NCBI RefSeq assembly: GCF_910592395.1
Contig: NC_088318.1
Location: 14,756,349-14,820,348, forward strand
Length of the DNA stretch: 64,000 nucleotides
Direction: 5' to 3'
From: Lineus longissimus
Taxonomy: Eukaryota > Nemertea > Pilidiophora > Heteronemertea > Lineidae
The notes under the pieces were generated by a model that was not told the DNA's origin, did not search any database, and saw only the letters and a program-made list of their open reading frames with translations. Positions within the stretch are counted from its first letter, which is position 1. Each line of letters opens with the position of its first letter. Positions 36,301 to 49,889 of the stretch are shown piece by piece. The position numbers were made by a program, and so were the translations under genes.

Positions 36301-36547
36301 ACAAAGACACATACAGAGTCCTGAAAAGAGCAACGTTGGCTACGAAAAATTCCTGAAGAATGTGAAGGAAAGATATCATTATCTTTCCTTCAACAACATG
36401 GGTCCCCTTAAACATAAATTAATTGCTCTGATACCGTCTAAGCTGCGCGAAATCGAGGGGCACTGTATTGCGCGTGCGAAGTTCACTTTAAAGCTACCGG
36501 TAGACTTACAATCTGGAGATATTGATTCGTTTCATGAAAACCAGTGA
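36301..36547 (+). other. Possible relic coding fragment (about 80 codons)
   Basis: An open frame without an ATG start runs to TGA at 36547 and reads protein-like (KFLKNVKERYHYLSF, ALIPSKLREIEGH, KLPVDLQSGDIDSF). Upstream in the same frame are closely spaced stops. I do not recognise it; a decayed transposable-element or gene fragment is the simplest reading, chance the alternative. Confidence 0.25.
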
Positions 36548-37307
36548 GACCCAAATAATTTATTCAGAACTGCTAAAGCTAGATCCAGAGTAATTTGCTT
36601 TGTTGACATTATTGTCATTGTTGAATGTTTATCAAAAAAAGGACCATTGTTTCACAGTTGTTGTTGCCTTCTGGATAAATCTTAAGAGAATTCTAGAAAG
36701 ACCTGTTATTTACCTTGCTTTATCAGAATATCATTCTAACATTTTAGAGGATAATTGATAATAATTAACAAAAATTATTCATTTCTATGGCTGTTTTATT
36801 ATACCGGCAAAGTACCTTACTTTGGGTTCATTATTCAAATAAATAATAAGCATACTAATATTGGATTCTTATACAACAGCACTTTTTGCGGTTTCCTTGC
36901 TCAAATTGTTTTTGAGAGACCATACGATTACACTGGTCTCCACAGAAATCATTCTCGGATTTCATGCACGGAGCCTCCAGAAGGCGCTCAGTTAGCTCCT
37001 GCCAAGGAACCGTGAACGACTCGGCCAGGAGTTGATTGGATACCTCAGCATTGTCTTATTGTCCATTCGTTGGCAAATTGTCACGGAAAAAGTAATGAGG
37101 CAAGCCGGTATGTGGTGATCGATTAAATTAATCAGATAGTTCAAATAGTCTCTTATTTCAAGTCAAATAGTCATCAGGATTCTTATATGTTCACACACGT
37201 CAGTCAGACGTCAATATTTGAACTAATCTTTTACTGCAGCCAAGTACACAGATTTTATATTTGACCGATACAAATTTAAGTTGTATCTCTATTTCCCATT
37301 ATATTAT

Positions 37308-37326
37308 GGGGGGGGGGGGGGGGGGG
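37308..37326. repeat. Poly-G run (19 G)
   Basis: Uninterrupted run of 19 G in AT-rich DNA. Exact length is likely unreliable in any assembly; G-quadruplex-capable. Confidence 0.9.
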
Positions 37327-37512
37327 TTCAGAAATTGTCAAATTATTTCTACGAAATTTGAGGCAGTGTAACCTTTTTCGTCGCCCTCAGGTATAATTGG
37401 CCAATCAGTCAATGTTGATATGCTGACGCCAAGTTGAATTCTAGCTGGCTCATTAATCTGATCTAATGCTGACAAGAACATCCTTCGAGTCTAACAAGGA
37501 TTTTATGTCATC

Positions 37513-37780
37513 ATGTGACACACTATTTAGGTATTCAACACTTGTTTCATAGTAGTGGCTACCTCTATCACAGATGATAAGAGTCAAAGAGACGATCCTA
37601 CAAGTATATTGACTGGGATAATGACTGCTGCGTTGTCAATAGAAGTATGTGACACACTATTTAGGTATTCAACACTTGTTTCATAGTAGTGGCTACCTCT
37701 ATCACAGATGATAAGAGTCAAAGAGACGATCCTACAAGTATATTGACTGGGATAATGACTGCTGCGTTGTCAATAGAAGT
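37513..37780. repeat. Exact tandem duplication, 2 x 134 bp
   Basis: 37513-37646 and 37647-37780 appear identical base for base (both begin ATGTGACACACTATTT and end TCAATAGAAGT). Very recent duplication or assembly artefact. Confidence 0.9.
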
Positions 37781-37789
37781 ATAGGCTAA

Positions 37790-39020
37790 ATAGTGGACCC
37801 TGTTATTCTAGACAAAGCTGGGGGTGGTTGGATGACTTTTTCTTCTACACGTGACAACAACTCCTTAAGAACTGATGGCCACATCTGTCAGGGGCGGCTC
37901 CAAAACTATCAGTCTGAACCTATTGCCGCCTTTTGACACGAACGTTTCTTGGCAAAGTCTCAAACACGTTGATTTCATTGTCATAAAAGTTTTGACATCA
38001 ATGAGCTTATCAAAATGGAAGTAAATGCTGAGACTATATCAATCCGGAGGTACCAGAGCATACTGATATACAGTAACATATGGTTCGTATTCAAAACTAG
38101 TGATGGCTCCATAACGACATCACGGTGGTGATTCAAATTGATAGATTCGCAGAAATTTCGCTATCGAAGATTTTTAAAGGGGTCCATGGCACTCCTTAAG
38201 TTACTTCTGTCTTTTAGTTGCACCATTTACATGTACAAACTGTTCCGGAGACTATTGTGACGTGGCGGTAGATAAAGATTTGAAAGATATGATGTATTTG
38301 AATCCCCAGCGTGACAGTGATTGCCAGAGAGATGCTCCAGACATCTTCCAACTGATTCAAAATCGTTCTTGAAGAGCAAGAGGAGTGCTTATATCCTGAT
38401 AAGCACGCAAATATCAGCTAAAACATTGTTAGTTGCATCACCAAAGCAATTTAAAAGCAAGCAAGCCAGACAGAAATTCCAATTCCGAATCAAGAGAGTA
38501 ATTCAACTAGGATCTCTTGGTGCATGAAGATTAGCTGGCCGTCTCCACTGATTACAAACACAGCTACGAGAATTTCTTGTCTTTGACCTTTTGTGTTAAA
38601 GAATGCGATCAGCTGAAATTCCGACTCATCATATTTATTGTGTTGTTTGCGGATTGTCTAGTGTCTGAAATTTTACAACAACTTTTAACTTAAGATATTT
38701 CGGAGCAGTACCATTCTCTTTAGGATGCACTTGAAACATGAACGAGTCTGACCGTACCGCAATCACTAGGTTTATATTCATGAAATGCTCGTTGATGTTG
38801 TTTATCGCTCTTGCAGTGGACCTTAAATGACCAATGGCTTCAGACATTGCATGACAATAAGACCACTTAGCATGATTAGTTGCGCTAGGTCTCACCCAGA
38901 CCTGAACAATTGGAACTTAGCACAGGACAGTCCATGGGGAAATTGCACTGTCTGTTTTCTGATGGAGGGTTTTTGATATAAAGGCAGAGGGCCACGTGGA
39001 TTAGCATCCAACCAGGACGT
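37790..39020. other. Intergenic, no gene seen
   Basis: Short ORFs only (up to 86 codons) without splice framing. Nothing else recognised. Confidence 0.4.
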
Positions 39021-39026
39021 CGAAGG

Positions 39027-39121
39027 TCATCCTGGCATAACCAATGGTTTTCAATATACTCCGCCTATCGATATTGTAGATTTTTGTATTTGACAACGGA
39101 GTAAAAAAGCCTGATCCCAGT
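39027..39121. repeat. Dispersed repeat, copy 2
   Basis: Partner of 30421-30506, same orientation, same order of conserved blocks (CATCCTGGCATAACCA ... AAGCCTGATC). Confidence 0.6.
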
Positions 39122-39560
39122 ATGCTCAAAGGTAAGAGGACATCAATACTTCTCATGAGCCATGTCAGGCACAAGGAAGTTCATACTGCAATGCTACATC
39201 AGGTGCCAAGGTATTATATTCAAAATAATACTTTGGGAATAATGTGAATGATATGCTTAACTGTCAGGTCTGCTTAGAAGGACACTGTCGCCTGATAAGT
39301 AAATTTTATTTTACTCTTCCATTCATGCCATACACGTAGCAAATGTCAAATGAATACGGCCATGACATGAAAACCGAGATTAGGAGATCTACTGTTGCAT
39401 ACTAAGTTTCATACCGCCCATCAGTGATTCAGGTTGCAATGCTTTCCAACCGGTAATGAAACCTTGTTATAAATGATGAACCTGATCATCCATGCCCCTT
39501 TTAGCCTTTAACTTGTCCTTACATTACAAGCAGATTCACAGCTTTATCGTTATTCATGTA

Positions 39561-39692
39561 GCATGGCATCAGTTTAGTTTGAAGCCAAACCAATAGCATT
39601 TCAGTCATGTCAGTCACAGATAATAGGTCGCATGGCATCAGTTTAGTTTGAAGCCAAACCAATAGCATTTCAGTCATGTCAGTCACAGATAA
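39561..39692. repeat. Near-exact tandem duplication, 69-bp period
   Basis: GCATGGCATCAGTTTAGTTT through GTCAGTCACAGATAA occurs at 39561 and again at 39630 with one difference at the trailing edge. Recent duplication. Confidence 0.88.
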
Positions 39693-39699
39693 AAGGTGT

Positions 39700-42400
39700 T
39701 GTACTTTGCGTTACTTTGTAAGACTATCACACAGATTGATATATCCTTAATTTAAAGTATAATTTCTAATGCATTTATTGAGTTAATATGTCGGCAAATA
39801 TATAAATCGACAATATCTGACATCATTTCATCAAACTACTTTGAAACTGGTCCTTTATTATACAGATAATTAACTGCCATAGACGTTGAAAGACCTTTTA
39901 ACATAACTGTAAAACGTTCGTGAAGTCAACGTTCGTCATAATCTGCATGCAAAAGGTAATAGGAGACCTTAAGAGGGTTAATTACATGTCATAAATAGAA
40001 TACCAAGAGAACTTTGAAGCGAACTTTGAAGCAAACGTTACCCCTAGGACATCGTCAACAGCTCATGTATTGTTGATACGTTTTACAGTACTGTATGTGT
40101 TTCGTTATTTACTGGATGCTTTTCATTTTGCGATATATTCTCAGTATGGATTAAAAAATATCCAAGTACTCAAAATTCCAAATGACGTTGTTCTTGTAAT
40201 ACGGTTGCACAACGTTACGGTAATCTAAACACAACATTCAGTTGCAATTCATGCATCATTAAGTCATTAATCCCATGCAAAACCCCAAATTTAACAGTTC
40301 TTGTCGCTCTGCGAAAAAAATTACTTGATATCTTTCAGTGAAAAAACTAGAGTCACAAAATCTGTACATGTATGCCCACTCTAACAAATGCCAAAACTGG
40401 GCATGTTCCAGAGTTGCCCAACTGTTTGCTCCAAGGTCAAAACAGCACGTCACTTTAACAGCATAACGCTGTCTACCACAAGAACATCATCATTTGGTAT
40501 CATCATCGTTTATTTAAAGACCTAGGTGGTTGGCCAAGCCCCCTGGGTCATATTCATAACTCATACCTGTTTACCGTTAACAAAAGGTTGATAAATATAG
40601 ACTGATTCACAGGCTTTCGCAAGAAGGTAAATAAGATGGAAACACATAAAATTGCATTAGTCAAGATGTCGTTAAATCTTTAAAAATTATTACTCATTAT
40701 TTCAGACGAAGCACTTACACTTCACTTCACATTCTCGAAGCTACATTGTTACTCTAAACAAAGACGAAAAGAAATAATTGAATATCGAGAACAAATAGAA
40801 ACAGTTACAAGGGGATAGACAGGAACTAGTTAGACCAGATCAAGTTACACGAAATCACTGATAGGTGCCTCTACTATCTCACAGTATAATATTGCTTTCA
40901 TGTGTGTACGAGAAATACTCATAGCAATTCAAACAAGACCAAATTCACTGATGAGTCAACTGGAGACCACCAACAGTTTTTGAAAATGGATTTGGCCGAG
41001 ATGAATGCAAAAAGGAAAAGTTTTGACACCCCCACGAGATCCTTTTATCCTCCCCTCCGAATACATAAAAAAACTAGCTACGGGCCCATGCTAGAATATC
41101 TTGTTAGTCTCGTGCTCTTGAAGCTGTAGTCAATCTTTGCATGTAGAGGTGGATGCGAACTTGGATGCAGTGCCTACTACAAGCAATGCAGCCGTCTTTG
41201 CCTGTGAATAAGAGTCATGACACTAATCCCTCTCTAAGGACTAGGAATTACCAGCAGTGACAGCTCAGGTTCAGCGTAAATATGCTGGTAATTTATTGAT
41301 GCAAAATAATTGAACCTACGCTGGGAAGCAAAGGGAATCGATTACAGGAGGATAAGGTGAGACATTTGGTGACGATTGGACACCGTTGAACAACCGGAGC
41401 CCAAAACATGAGAGACCCTCTCAGTGTGTTATCCTAAGCATGAAGTAAAATGTCACAGAGGCTGTCATCTGATATAGCAGTGACATTAAAAAAAACTCTG
41501 TACGCCTAGCTATTACAACATGGTAATAAATATACAGAGCAGGAGATGAGGTTTACTCCCTATCTAATGACAGTTTTTGACGATGCCATAATAGAGCAAC
41601 AGTGCTCAATCGGCAAATCCTTTGTATCTCAATTATCATGGCTCTCTCTAAAACACATTATTGATAGTATTCTTTAGAAAAGTTCAAGCTGCTAACCTTT
41701 ATTTATCAGCGCTCAATAAACGTCTTTCTGATATGTCTTGAAGAATTTCCGTCGACCTGTTATGATATGTTTGGTTTCCGACGAAAACAACATTGTGACA
41801 TGACGGGGCATAGAAAGTAGTCATTAACCAGGACAGTAAATTAGGTTGCACAGCCCCAGTGGAAGTGCGCCGACAATTTACGACTGGGGCAAAGAAGTGC
41901 ATTTCTAATCTTAAGCGATTTGTCCAGCAAGTTCCGCAATTTTGTGGGGTGAGAATGAGATACGATGAGAGGAGCGACAACAGACGCATTGCTCTTTCTC
42001 CAATTGTAGGCAACAAGTGTTCAGTTTTATGGCCAAGTAAGTCCTATCTGAGAAAACTCGTAGGTAACCTCTGTAACATTTCGGTCGTTTTGAAAGGAAT
42101 ATGGCATGCTTCCATTTAGGAAAATACCTGACGGACGAGCTGACACTGCTAAAGAGTGTGCCGAAATCTCCCAGCCAATCTACTACAGGACAGGACAGAA
42201 AAAGTATCCTATCCTCGGTCCTCCCTGTCAAACCATAACTGCCCTACAATATTATATTGATGATTTTCCCTACAAATATCTTGGCAGAAGTGCTTACAGA
42301 TTCCTCACCTATATTAAAGCTAGCACAATGTAATAAAAACACGGATTCCCACCAAAAAAAGAGTGGGAACCAGCCAAGGCAACGAACTATAATTTATTGC
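39700..42400. other. Intergenic; small hairpin at 41246-41293
   Basis: An 11-bp perfect inverted repeat (AATTACCAGCA / TGCTGGTAATT) lies at 41246-41256 and 41283-41293. Overlapping ORFs of 105-106 codons (minus, 41699-42231) and 86 codons (plus, 41859-42119) just left of the composite element show no recognisable domain. No gene identified. Confidence 0.4.
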
Positions 42401-42715
42401 TGGCAGGTCCTCCATCAAAGCGGCAACCACACAACAATTTCTCAACGAATCGGTGATCTGAAGCTTGTGTGAAATAAAAATGGCGCTATATTTCACACAA
42501 GGTTCATATCGCCATAGCCTGGCTATTACAGGCGAAGAAAATCTCCGCTCTAACATGAAAACCTCTGTGGTTCAACGGTTAGAATGCTGGACGTTCGGTC
42601 TGGTGGTCACGGGTTCGACTCCCCGTGTATCCACAATATTTTTTTCTCTTCATTTACTTTTTTTATTCATTCATGTACATGTAGTAGTATTAGTATCATC
42701 ATTATCATTATTATC
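42401..42715 (+). repeat. Composite short interspersed element, copy 1 (hairpin + tRNA-Glu-like + T-run)
   Basis: About 97% identical over its first 215 bp to 63598-63916. Layout: unique lead (GGCAGGTCCTCCATCAAAG), a perfect 13-bp-stem hairpin CTTGTGTGAAATA / TATTTCACACAAG around 12 nt, a 70-bp link, the tRNA-like part, T7, then an ATT/ATC-rich simple tail. Tail and copy identity fit a recently mobile SINE-type element; the tRNA part being internal rather than 5' is unusual. Confidence 0.75.
42562..42632 (+). other. tRNA-Glu-like moiety of copy 1 (not a functional tRNA)
   Basis: Box A-like TGGTTCAACGGTTAGAATGC and box B GGTTCGACTCC are intact. The anticodon loop reads CGTTCGG: U33 is G. The T-stem has an extra C and the acceptor arms do not pair, so this is a pseudo-tRNA, but the Pol III promoter boxes and the following T7 (42639-42645) could still drive transcription. 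Confidence 0.65.
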
Positions 42716-42719
42716 AAGT

Positions 42720-45700
42720 ACAGCTTGATATCTTGGATTTTGTGTCTTGATAAAGAAGTGGGCACCCACTAAAAGCACCTACCAGTTACTATTCACTCAA
42801 CACTTCCCAGTACCTTTCGTTCCTGGCCATTTGACGTGTTACAGTAACGTGTAACATTACTGAGAGTACTTTTCATTGTCTTGGTCTAGGTGACACCGAG
42901 TATGACTTCCGCCAGGAGAAGATGCTCCATGGCAGGTCAAACCTCCATGTAAACCTGGTATCCGTTCACACTCATGGGTGGAAAGTAGCATAGTATGGTC
43001 ATGTGTCTTGCTCAAGGACACGGTGATGAAACAGTGGTGATCCTCAATCATTTACCTCTTGGTTATGAGCTCGGCACTCGCCAATGATCTCAGAATGACG
43101 TGTGCCAATAACCATACTCAGATGATTACTAATACTAATAATGACACTTACAAACGATTTCATACTTGATAGATTATTTGATGTTGGTCACATTTGTTTT
43201 GGCAAATAGCTGTGAAATTGAAATGAAGAAAAACCACACGATTATTCTGTAGGCAAACTCAAATTGCCGCGATGTGACATAGTTAGATGATAAATTATTC
43301 TACTGGGAAATTTATCAATACTTTTGAAATGTTTCTTTTGCTTATTTGAATACTGTGATCAGCAAATTGGGATTACTTTGGTTTGATATGTTTGTCACAT
43401 GGCCCAAAGGCCGAAGCTTAGATGCAGGCCAAAACACTGCAACCAAAGTGTTCAGGAATTGCCAATACCCTGATGGGTTCAGGAAGACACGTTAACATTG
43501 AAAAACTATACATGTCTGCCCTGCAACATGCGTAAGGGCTTAAAATATTAGGCCCTTGTATTATTTACTCTGCATTACTTGTTGCTTTCGTCAGGATCAA
43601 TACCAATGTAATGTACTAACTTACTTAAAAGAAAAATCTTAAAAACCTAACACTATGCTCTCTTCCCTTGAATAATCTTTTGGTATGACATAGCTGCTCC
43701 CCTTATATTCTTGCGCCGACCAATTTGAAATTGTTATCCCCATGACGTACGTGCAAAACAACGCTCCCTAATGGAAAAATAACAATGAAATGCATATCTG
43801 ACGCTCATTATAATAAGCAGGATGCATGCAAAATATTCGGGATATTCAATATGCATCCTACTGGAAAAAGGAGATGAAATATCCACTGCTGCATCTCAGA
43901 GGAGGCGACTCTTGGCTGTATACAGAGAAAAAGCGTGGATGTCGTTACTAATTCCTGTATTGATTCATTGTTCAACTTAACACGATCAAGCAGAAATGCT
44001 CCAGGGGTAGAGTCAATTTTATTTCAAGTTGAATTAGAGTCAAATTATTTACTGAATAAGGAAAAACTCATTTAGTAGACTGATGCAATATACTCCACCT
44101 GCAAGCGTGTTAACGTCATTTAGTTCTGCTAGTGCAAAAACTACCGGGCCGATTTTTCGAATGGTTGGTTTCTTAAATAAAAAATTGGGACACAAGATGA
44201 CTTTCCCAATTTGATAACCATGGTTATTTCTTTGTAATCGCGTACATTTTGTCATTTTCGGCGCCGTCATGTCATTACAACATAATTCTGGATGGCTTTT
44301 TATGAAATCTTTAAGTTATCTTTTCCATTTATCTCTTCAAATAAGCAAAGTTTCATTTAAAAATACCTATCAGAAAAAAACGTCTCCGGTCCATACCTTC
44401 CAAATCGTCAAAGGGTTCCAATGAAAAAAGAATCTTTACTTGACTTGGGTTACAGATATCGGTAATGTATTTTTAAGTGTCTCTACCATAGTTCTATTTT
44501 GAGGTAAATGTCTCGTTTTAGGGATTGTCAATTTCGGCTGGATAAACCTGTTGTACTCAACTCATCACTAATGGATTACGTTGCAGTGTGAAAACGAGAA
44601 TGTGACCGTGCTTTAAACACGCCTGATTTCCCCGGAGAAAACTGCCACAGAAATAAGTAGGAAGTGGACATGAATCTCAATAAAATATACATCTATGCAA
44701 AAACTAAGAAAGCTTTTGATGTTTTTTAATTGCAGGAAGGGTTTTATTCGTCTTGACAGGAAAGTGTCAAAACCATATCGCTGGATATTCCGTTCTGCGA
44801 TGAGTCACAAAACCAAGTGAACGGACGGACATTTTTTGAATTTTGAATGTTTTGAATGGCCTTGCAATACTTTGTGGGTGTTAACTTTCAGATGCAAAAA
44901 CTCCCCGGTGTCTCTAGATTTCCATGTATCTCACGTTTCATACACACTAATCCATTGAACACGTTGAAGCTAATTTGAGAAAACCTTGAATGAGCACGTT
45001 TTTATGGGCTATATGCAGCTACATTCAGCTACATTCCAGGCACATTATTCAAGAAAGAATGCAGTTCAGAGTTGCAGAGAATAAGCACCAGTTTTCATCA
45101 GTGTAACTTAGGGGATTTTTTTGCGTTGTTTCTTAAGGGACATAAGCTACATTGTCATTGGTAAGAAGATTACGAATTGCGATCTTTATAAGGATGAGTG
45201 GGCAGATTTTATTGCCCGAGGAACTATTAGACAGGGGCATATCAACACTGTACGTTTGAGTAGGCCTACTAAATAATTAAAGTAGGCGAATTCTATGATC
45301 ATATCACACTTGGCTAGATAGGTATTAGAAATAAAAGGCGAAAAACCGTTGCTCACACATGCCAAGTGGAAAAAAATCAGAATCTGCTTTGCCTCTCGAG
45401 CACATTGATCCCTGGCCAAACCCACAACCATCTCTCAAGCACAGGCATACAGTTGGCCTCAGCCTTGGCATTTCGCAGCATTGATATAAAACACCCTCTA
45501 CAGTTCAGCATCCCTAGATAAATATTCGATGCGTCTATATTAAGATACATATATTGCATCTCCTCAAAAAAGAGTGACATTTATAAAATACTGTGCCATT
45601 GCGGCTTGTGGATATTTTGTCAGGATCTTGTATCCTGTATCATTCTTTAAAAATGAGTTTTCATTACTTCCACCTAACAGAAAGAGAGATCTAACATGGT

Positions 45701-48700
45701 CTTATGGGCTTTTTTCCAATGTGTCATGTGTCTGAACCAGCAGTCTATTCAGGCAATTTCTTTTTCCCTAAGCACCATCTTGATCTCAAGTATTACACAA
45801 GGAAAGTGTGCACTGCAGATCCAGCTTTTCATCTGATGTTTACGGCAATTCTTTAAAAAAAAATTGTTGCAGAAATGAAAAGCAAACTCTACTCGAAGAA
45901 AAGCCTTCAGTTTTTGACAGGTAAATTTAAAAGAATGACACAAGATACAAGGAGATATGAATGTAACGCCGCGACAGGATTTTTACTTGGGTATCATCCT
46001 ATCATCCAAATGCACAGACCACATCGAGCTTGTTATCACCTTTAGCGAGCAAGTCATGTGACATTTGGCACGCATCGAAGCCATCATAAATGAGCAATGC
46101 AGTAGAGGGCTAAGTGCTCCTTCTGACGTTGTATTTTATATTTTTCTGTGCAAACAACCATTATATCATACGGATGTTTGGCATTACGGCTCTTGTCTCT
46201 GACTACCAGTATGAAAAATATAAAAATCTCAAAACTTCTGATTGCGCTTGTTTTATGGATGTTCCCTGTCTTCAGCTTTCCGCTTTATCTGAATTTTATG
46301 GAGACTGCAATAACGTTCTTTCCCATTTGCTAATGAGACTTCCTTATCTAATGGTCCATAAAGACCAGCACATAAGCCAAAGGATAAACAAGTCAGTAAC
46401 TTAAAAGATTCATTGCCACTGCAATCTCAAAGTAGTGCTGGTATACTAAATTCGAAATTACAATAGTTTACTGTCTCTTAATAGGTATCAGACTTTAAAA
46501 ATGGACCTGCACAACATTTCAAAGACTATTTTTGTCCTCATGAAAACAAGTGCGAGCACTATGTTGACGAATACTCTGTGGCCCGCGATCGATCATATAG
46601 CCTCAGGCAGTCATGCTCGTCTCTCACCCTCTCTTCGTGTGTAGGGACATGGGAAACTCTGGAAAGATGGAGCTCATCAGCCAGGGAATCCCTATTCATC
46701 TAGAAGGCCATGGGAGAGATAAGGTCTCCTCAGCTTTGGCCAACAACCAAGGATAATTACTGAATATTCCAAAACAAACTCGGGTAGATGTCGTAAGTTA
46801 GCCTTGGACGGCAACACATCTAGGATAACGATACTCCAAAGTCAAAGCCAGCGACCGAAGTCGGAAGGGTAAAAGGAAGATGACACTCTATCACTCTTGG
46901 TCTGCAAAGAACTTATGTCTTCATGAATAGATAGTCCTGTAATACATTGCGTTCATTCGAGCATTGTAGTTCTCTGGTAGCGTACCTAGGAACGGCAAAA
47001 GACGGAGCCGTCTATGCAAACACCTCTCTTGCGACTCCATCAAATAAGGACTGCAACATAAATATTCCTCTAAACGACAGCGAATATCAATAGCACCCTC
47101 CATGACTGGCAGATCTAACCAGCCAGGCCCCGAAGGACATCCTCTCCTGTCTTGTTGATAACACACGTGTTGTCCTATCTGATCTACGGTGGTATATCCT
47201 ATTGGGGAACAGATTATTTGCGAAGCAGGTGACGATAAAAAGATTGGGTGAGCGATCGGGCATTCCTTATCATCTAGCTAACTATGGTGTCAATAGATAA
47301 TAAAATGATCCAGTTGGTGGCATGGCTGGAGAAAGGGGAGAGTCAATAGCATATTTATCAAGTTGTCAATATGATCCTCCTAAGGGTGAGGAGCAGAACA
47401 TTATATTTTCACCCACAGACTTCGCAAGCTTCGGGCTGTGTCAAAAAAAATCACCATTATCCTCAACCTTTAAGCAACTGATCACTCTACACAAGCAGCC
47501 AAACTACTACAAAGCCGACTCCAATATACTTAGTAGGTCTGGGCATGCCGGGTGACAACTCACATCGTAACCAGAATCTCTTACGAGCCCGCACATACCT
47601 TTATTGGAAAACACCCTGAGCATCCTTAAAACCAAGCACTCACATGTTCAGTCATGTTAGTTGGCATTACGATAATGGGTGTGAGGCTTGATATTCTTGG
47701 TTGCCTATTGAGCCGTTTTTACCCATCTTGTTGTTGTTCTAAGCCTTGCTGGGACCTAGCTGTAGGACCATTTGTGATACAATCGATTCATATAACACTT
47801 GGTATATGGACAGTCGAGCAAATGATTAAACGATTGGCGTTGTAGGCAGTATATATATTGAGCTGTGTCAGTTGAAGAATTCAGCTGCCGGCAACTGAAC
47901 ATGTTCGATCACAACAGAGAACGGATACGAACATAGACAACCGCCTTTTTATCAACTAAGTTGTTGTAATACAAAGTGTTAATGGGTCCACTAGGCAATT
48001 GGGCATAGCTTTTTGGAAAGGAAACCAAAGACTGGAATCTAAGTGCCAACTCCCTTTAACAAATCTCATTATCATACTTAAAGCTTACAAGAAGAGCTCA
48101 AATGATGTTTTTGAAGCTATAATGTACAATCAGGTTCTGTGGATGGCGAGTGTATCAACAAAGCAACTATTAATCAACTTCCGGTTGGTTCCATTGTCTT
48201 CATGATAATGAATAGTTTGGAATTCCTGATGAAAGCAAATCGGCGGAGTGTATATATCATTCAGACAATCTGCTTTCTTGGATCGGAAGGCATGTGGATA
48301 GAGCTGGGATTGAACGATACAAGAACAGAAGCACTGGCTATTATCCGGTTTTCACCAGCGTTTCGAGATAAATCTGTCGGGCGGCAGTCTTTATCTGTGG
48401 CATTGTAGACAGTGGACAATGCCACTGATTGCTTTTTCCAGGAGTGCACTAGTAGCTTGCTAACGTGCGGAGTTACGGGACACTTTAAGGTGCCTTCCAG
48501 ATACCAGTATCCTCAAAAAGTATCCTTTGAGAGAACTCGGGTTTGCTAAAAACTACCAGTTAACGGTTATGCTTTGCATTTTAAAAACAACGATTCATCA
48601 TGAAAGTACCAGGCATTCTAAAAACCAGTTAATTTAAGATTTAGATTTGCCAATGACGTCTGAAAATCGAGCAAGTGCCTCTAGGTAAACTCTGTGACAT

Positions 48701-49795
48701 CTGATATTTTCATATCATATAAAAAGTCTTGTGTATGACCATAGTCACGCCAGGATGTAATTAATAGCTCACATAGATAAGAAATTAAGACACAATGACC
48801 TAAGGGGTCAAAGGAATACCTAATCATTCCGATAATACTCGATTTGGCAAACAATTGACATACCATTTATATGGCAGGAGTAGGTGGAATCAGAACTGAG
48901 TCAAGGGTACCTTTTTATCTTGATCAGGCCGAGTTGTGACAGGAGTGATGGAGTAGGGCGCTGATAGCTGTTTTGATGAGATATGGTCAAATAAAGCAGT
49001 TTGGGACATTCATCATACATAATATGTGACGGAACTCCACTGAGTCAGACTTGCACGTTGAAATTCTTTCTTAATTTACATGGAGAACGCCTGGCTTTGT
49101 CAGGGACGTAGCTAGCGGGGTAGAAGTCACTAAAAACGTGAATTTGACCATTATTTTGGCCGAAAAATTCAAAGGGTGTAATTTTGCCTCCCCCGCGAGC
49201 CTTTTGCCCTCTCCATCAAGTCCAAAAAGCAGCAACGCCCGTTTTTAGAGCAGACATTGGCATTGACAACGATCCATATGGTAAACCTTCCGACACTGAA
49301 CAAAATGTAGTCAATCACCCTTGCGTGCTGTCGGTCCTGTCCTTGCCCTTCATCGACGTGTTTCACAAACATTGACAATACTGATACCTAAGGCCGTCGC
49401 TGATACAAAACAAACTGCTAAAACACTGAGACTTGGTCAATAAAGATGATACATAAGTGCCAATGCTTAAGGCGTAATAAGCGGCCATTCTTTTTCCCCT
49501 GTAACACTGTTTAGATCCGTGTCGGCAAAGCAATGTCAATGTAAATAGCAATGTTCCTCAGATTTCTTAGAATTCAAACACATAATTGGCTATATCTTCA
49601 AAATGGATGGAGCTAATTGCATTTGGTTTTCTGTATTGTATAAAGTGTTAGGTACACTTTTGAAATCGTCTTACAGCAGAAAATGGCAAAAAACCTTGAT
49701 ATATGGCCTTTAAAGGCGATTCAAATGTTTTCATGTGATCGTCTTTTTTGTAATTTGTTTGTACTCTTCTTTTAAAATCTGTGTTCGCTTTCTAG
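42720..49795. other. AT-rich intergenic, no gene seen
   Basis: Contains one imperfect inverted repeat (AGGATGCAT / ATGCATCCT around 43820-43860). ORFs up to 96 codons, none convincing. If the exon candidate at 49796 is real, its promoter may lie at the right end. Confidence 0.35.
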
Positions 49796-49882
49796 ACAGC
49801 AAGCATGGCACCAGGTGCTACAACTTCGGCTGTTACCAGTAATCTTATTTCTCAAGAACAGATGAACAAAGATACCATAAAG
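49796..49882 (+). CDS. Candidate first coding exon of an unidentified gene
   Basis: Acceptor-like TTCGCTTTCTAG (ending 49795) is followed by a 9-nt leader, ATG at 49805 and 26 codons (MAPGATTSAVTSNLISQEQM, then a short Lys/Asp-containing end) up to a possible weak donor AAG|GTTTGA; reading on gives a stop two codons later. Composition and the start context (GCAAGCATGG, good Kozak) look like a genuine polar N-terminus. No continuing exon was identified in the 14 kb to the right, so the gene would have long introns or the exon is spurious. Confidence 0.3.
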
Positions 49883-49889
49883 GTTTGAT

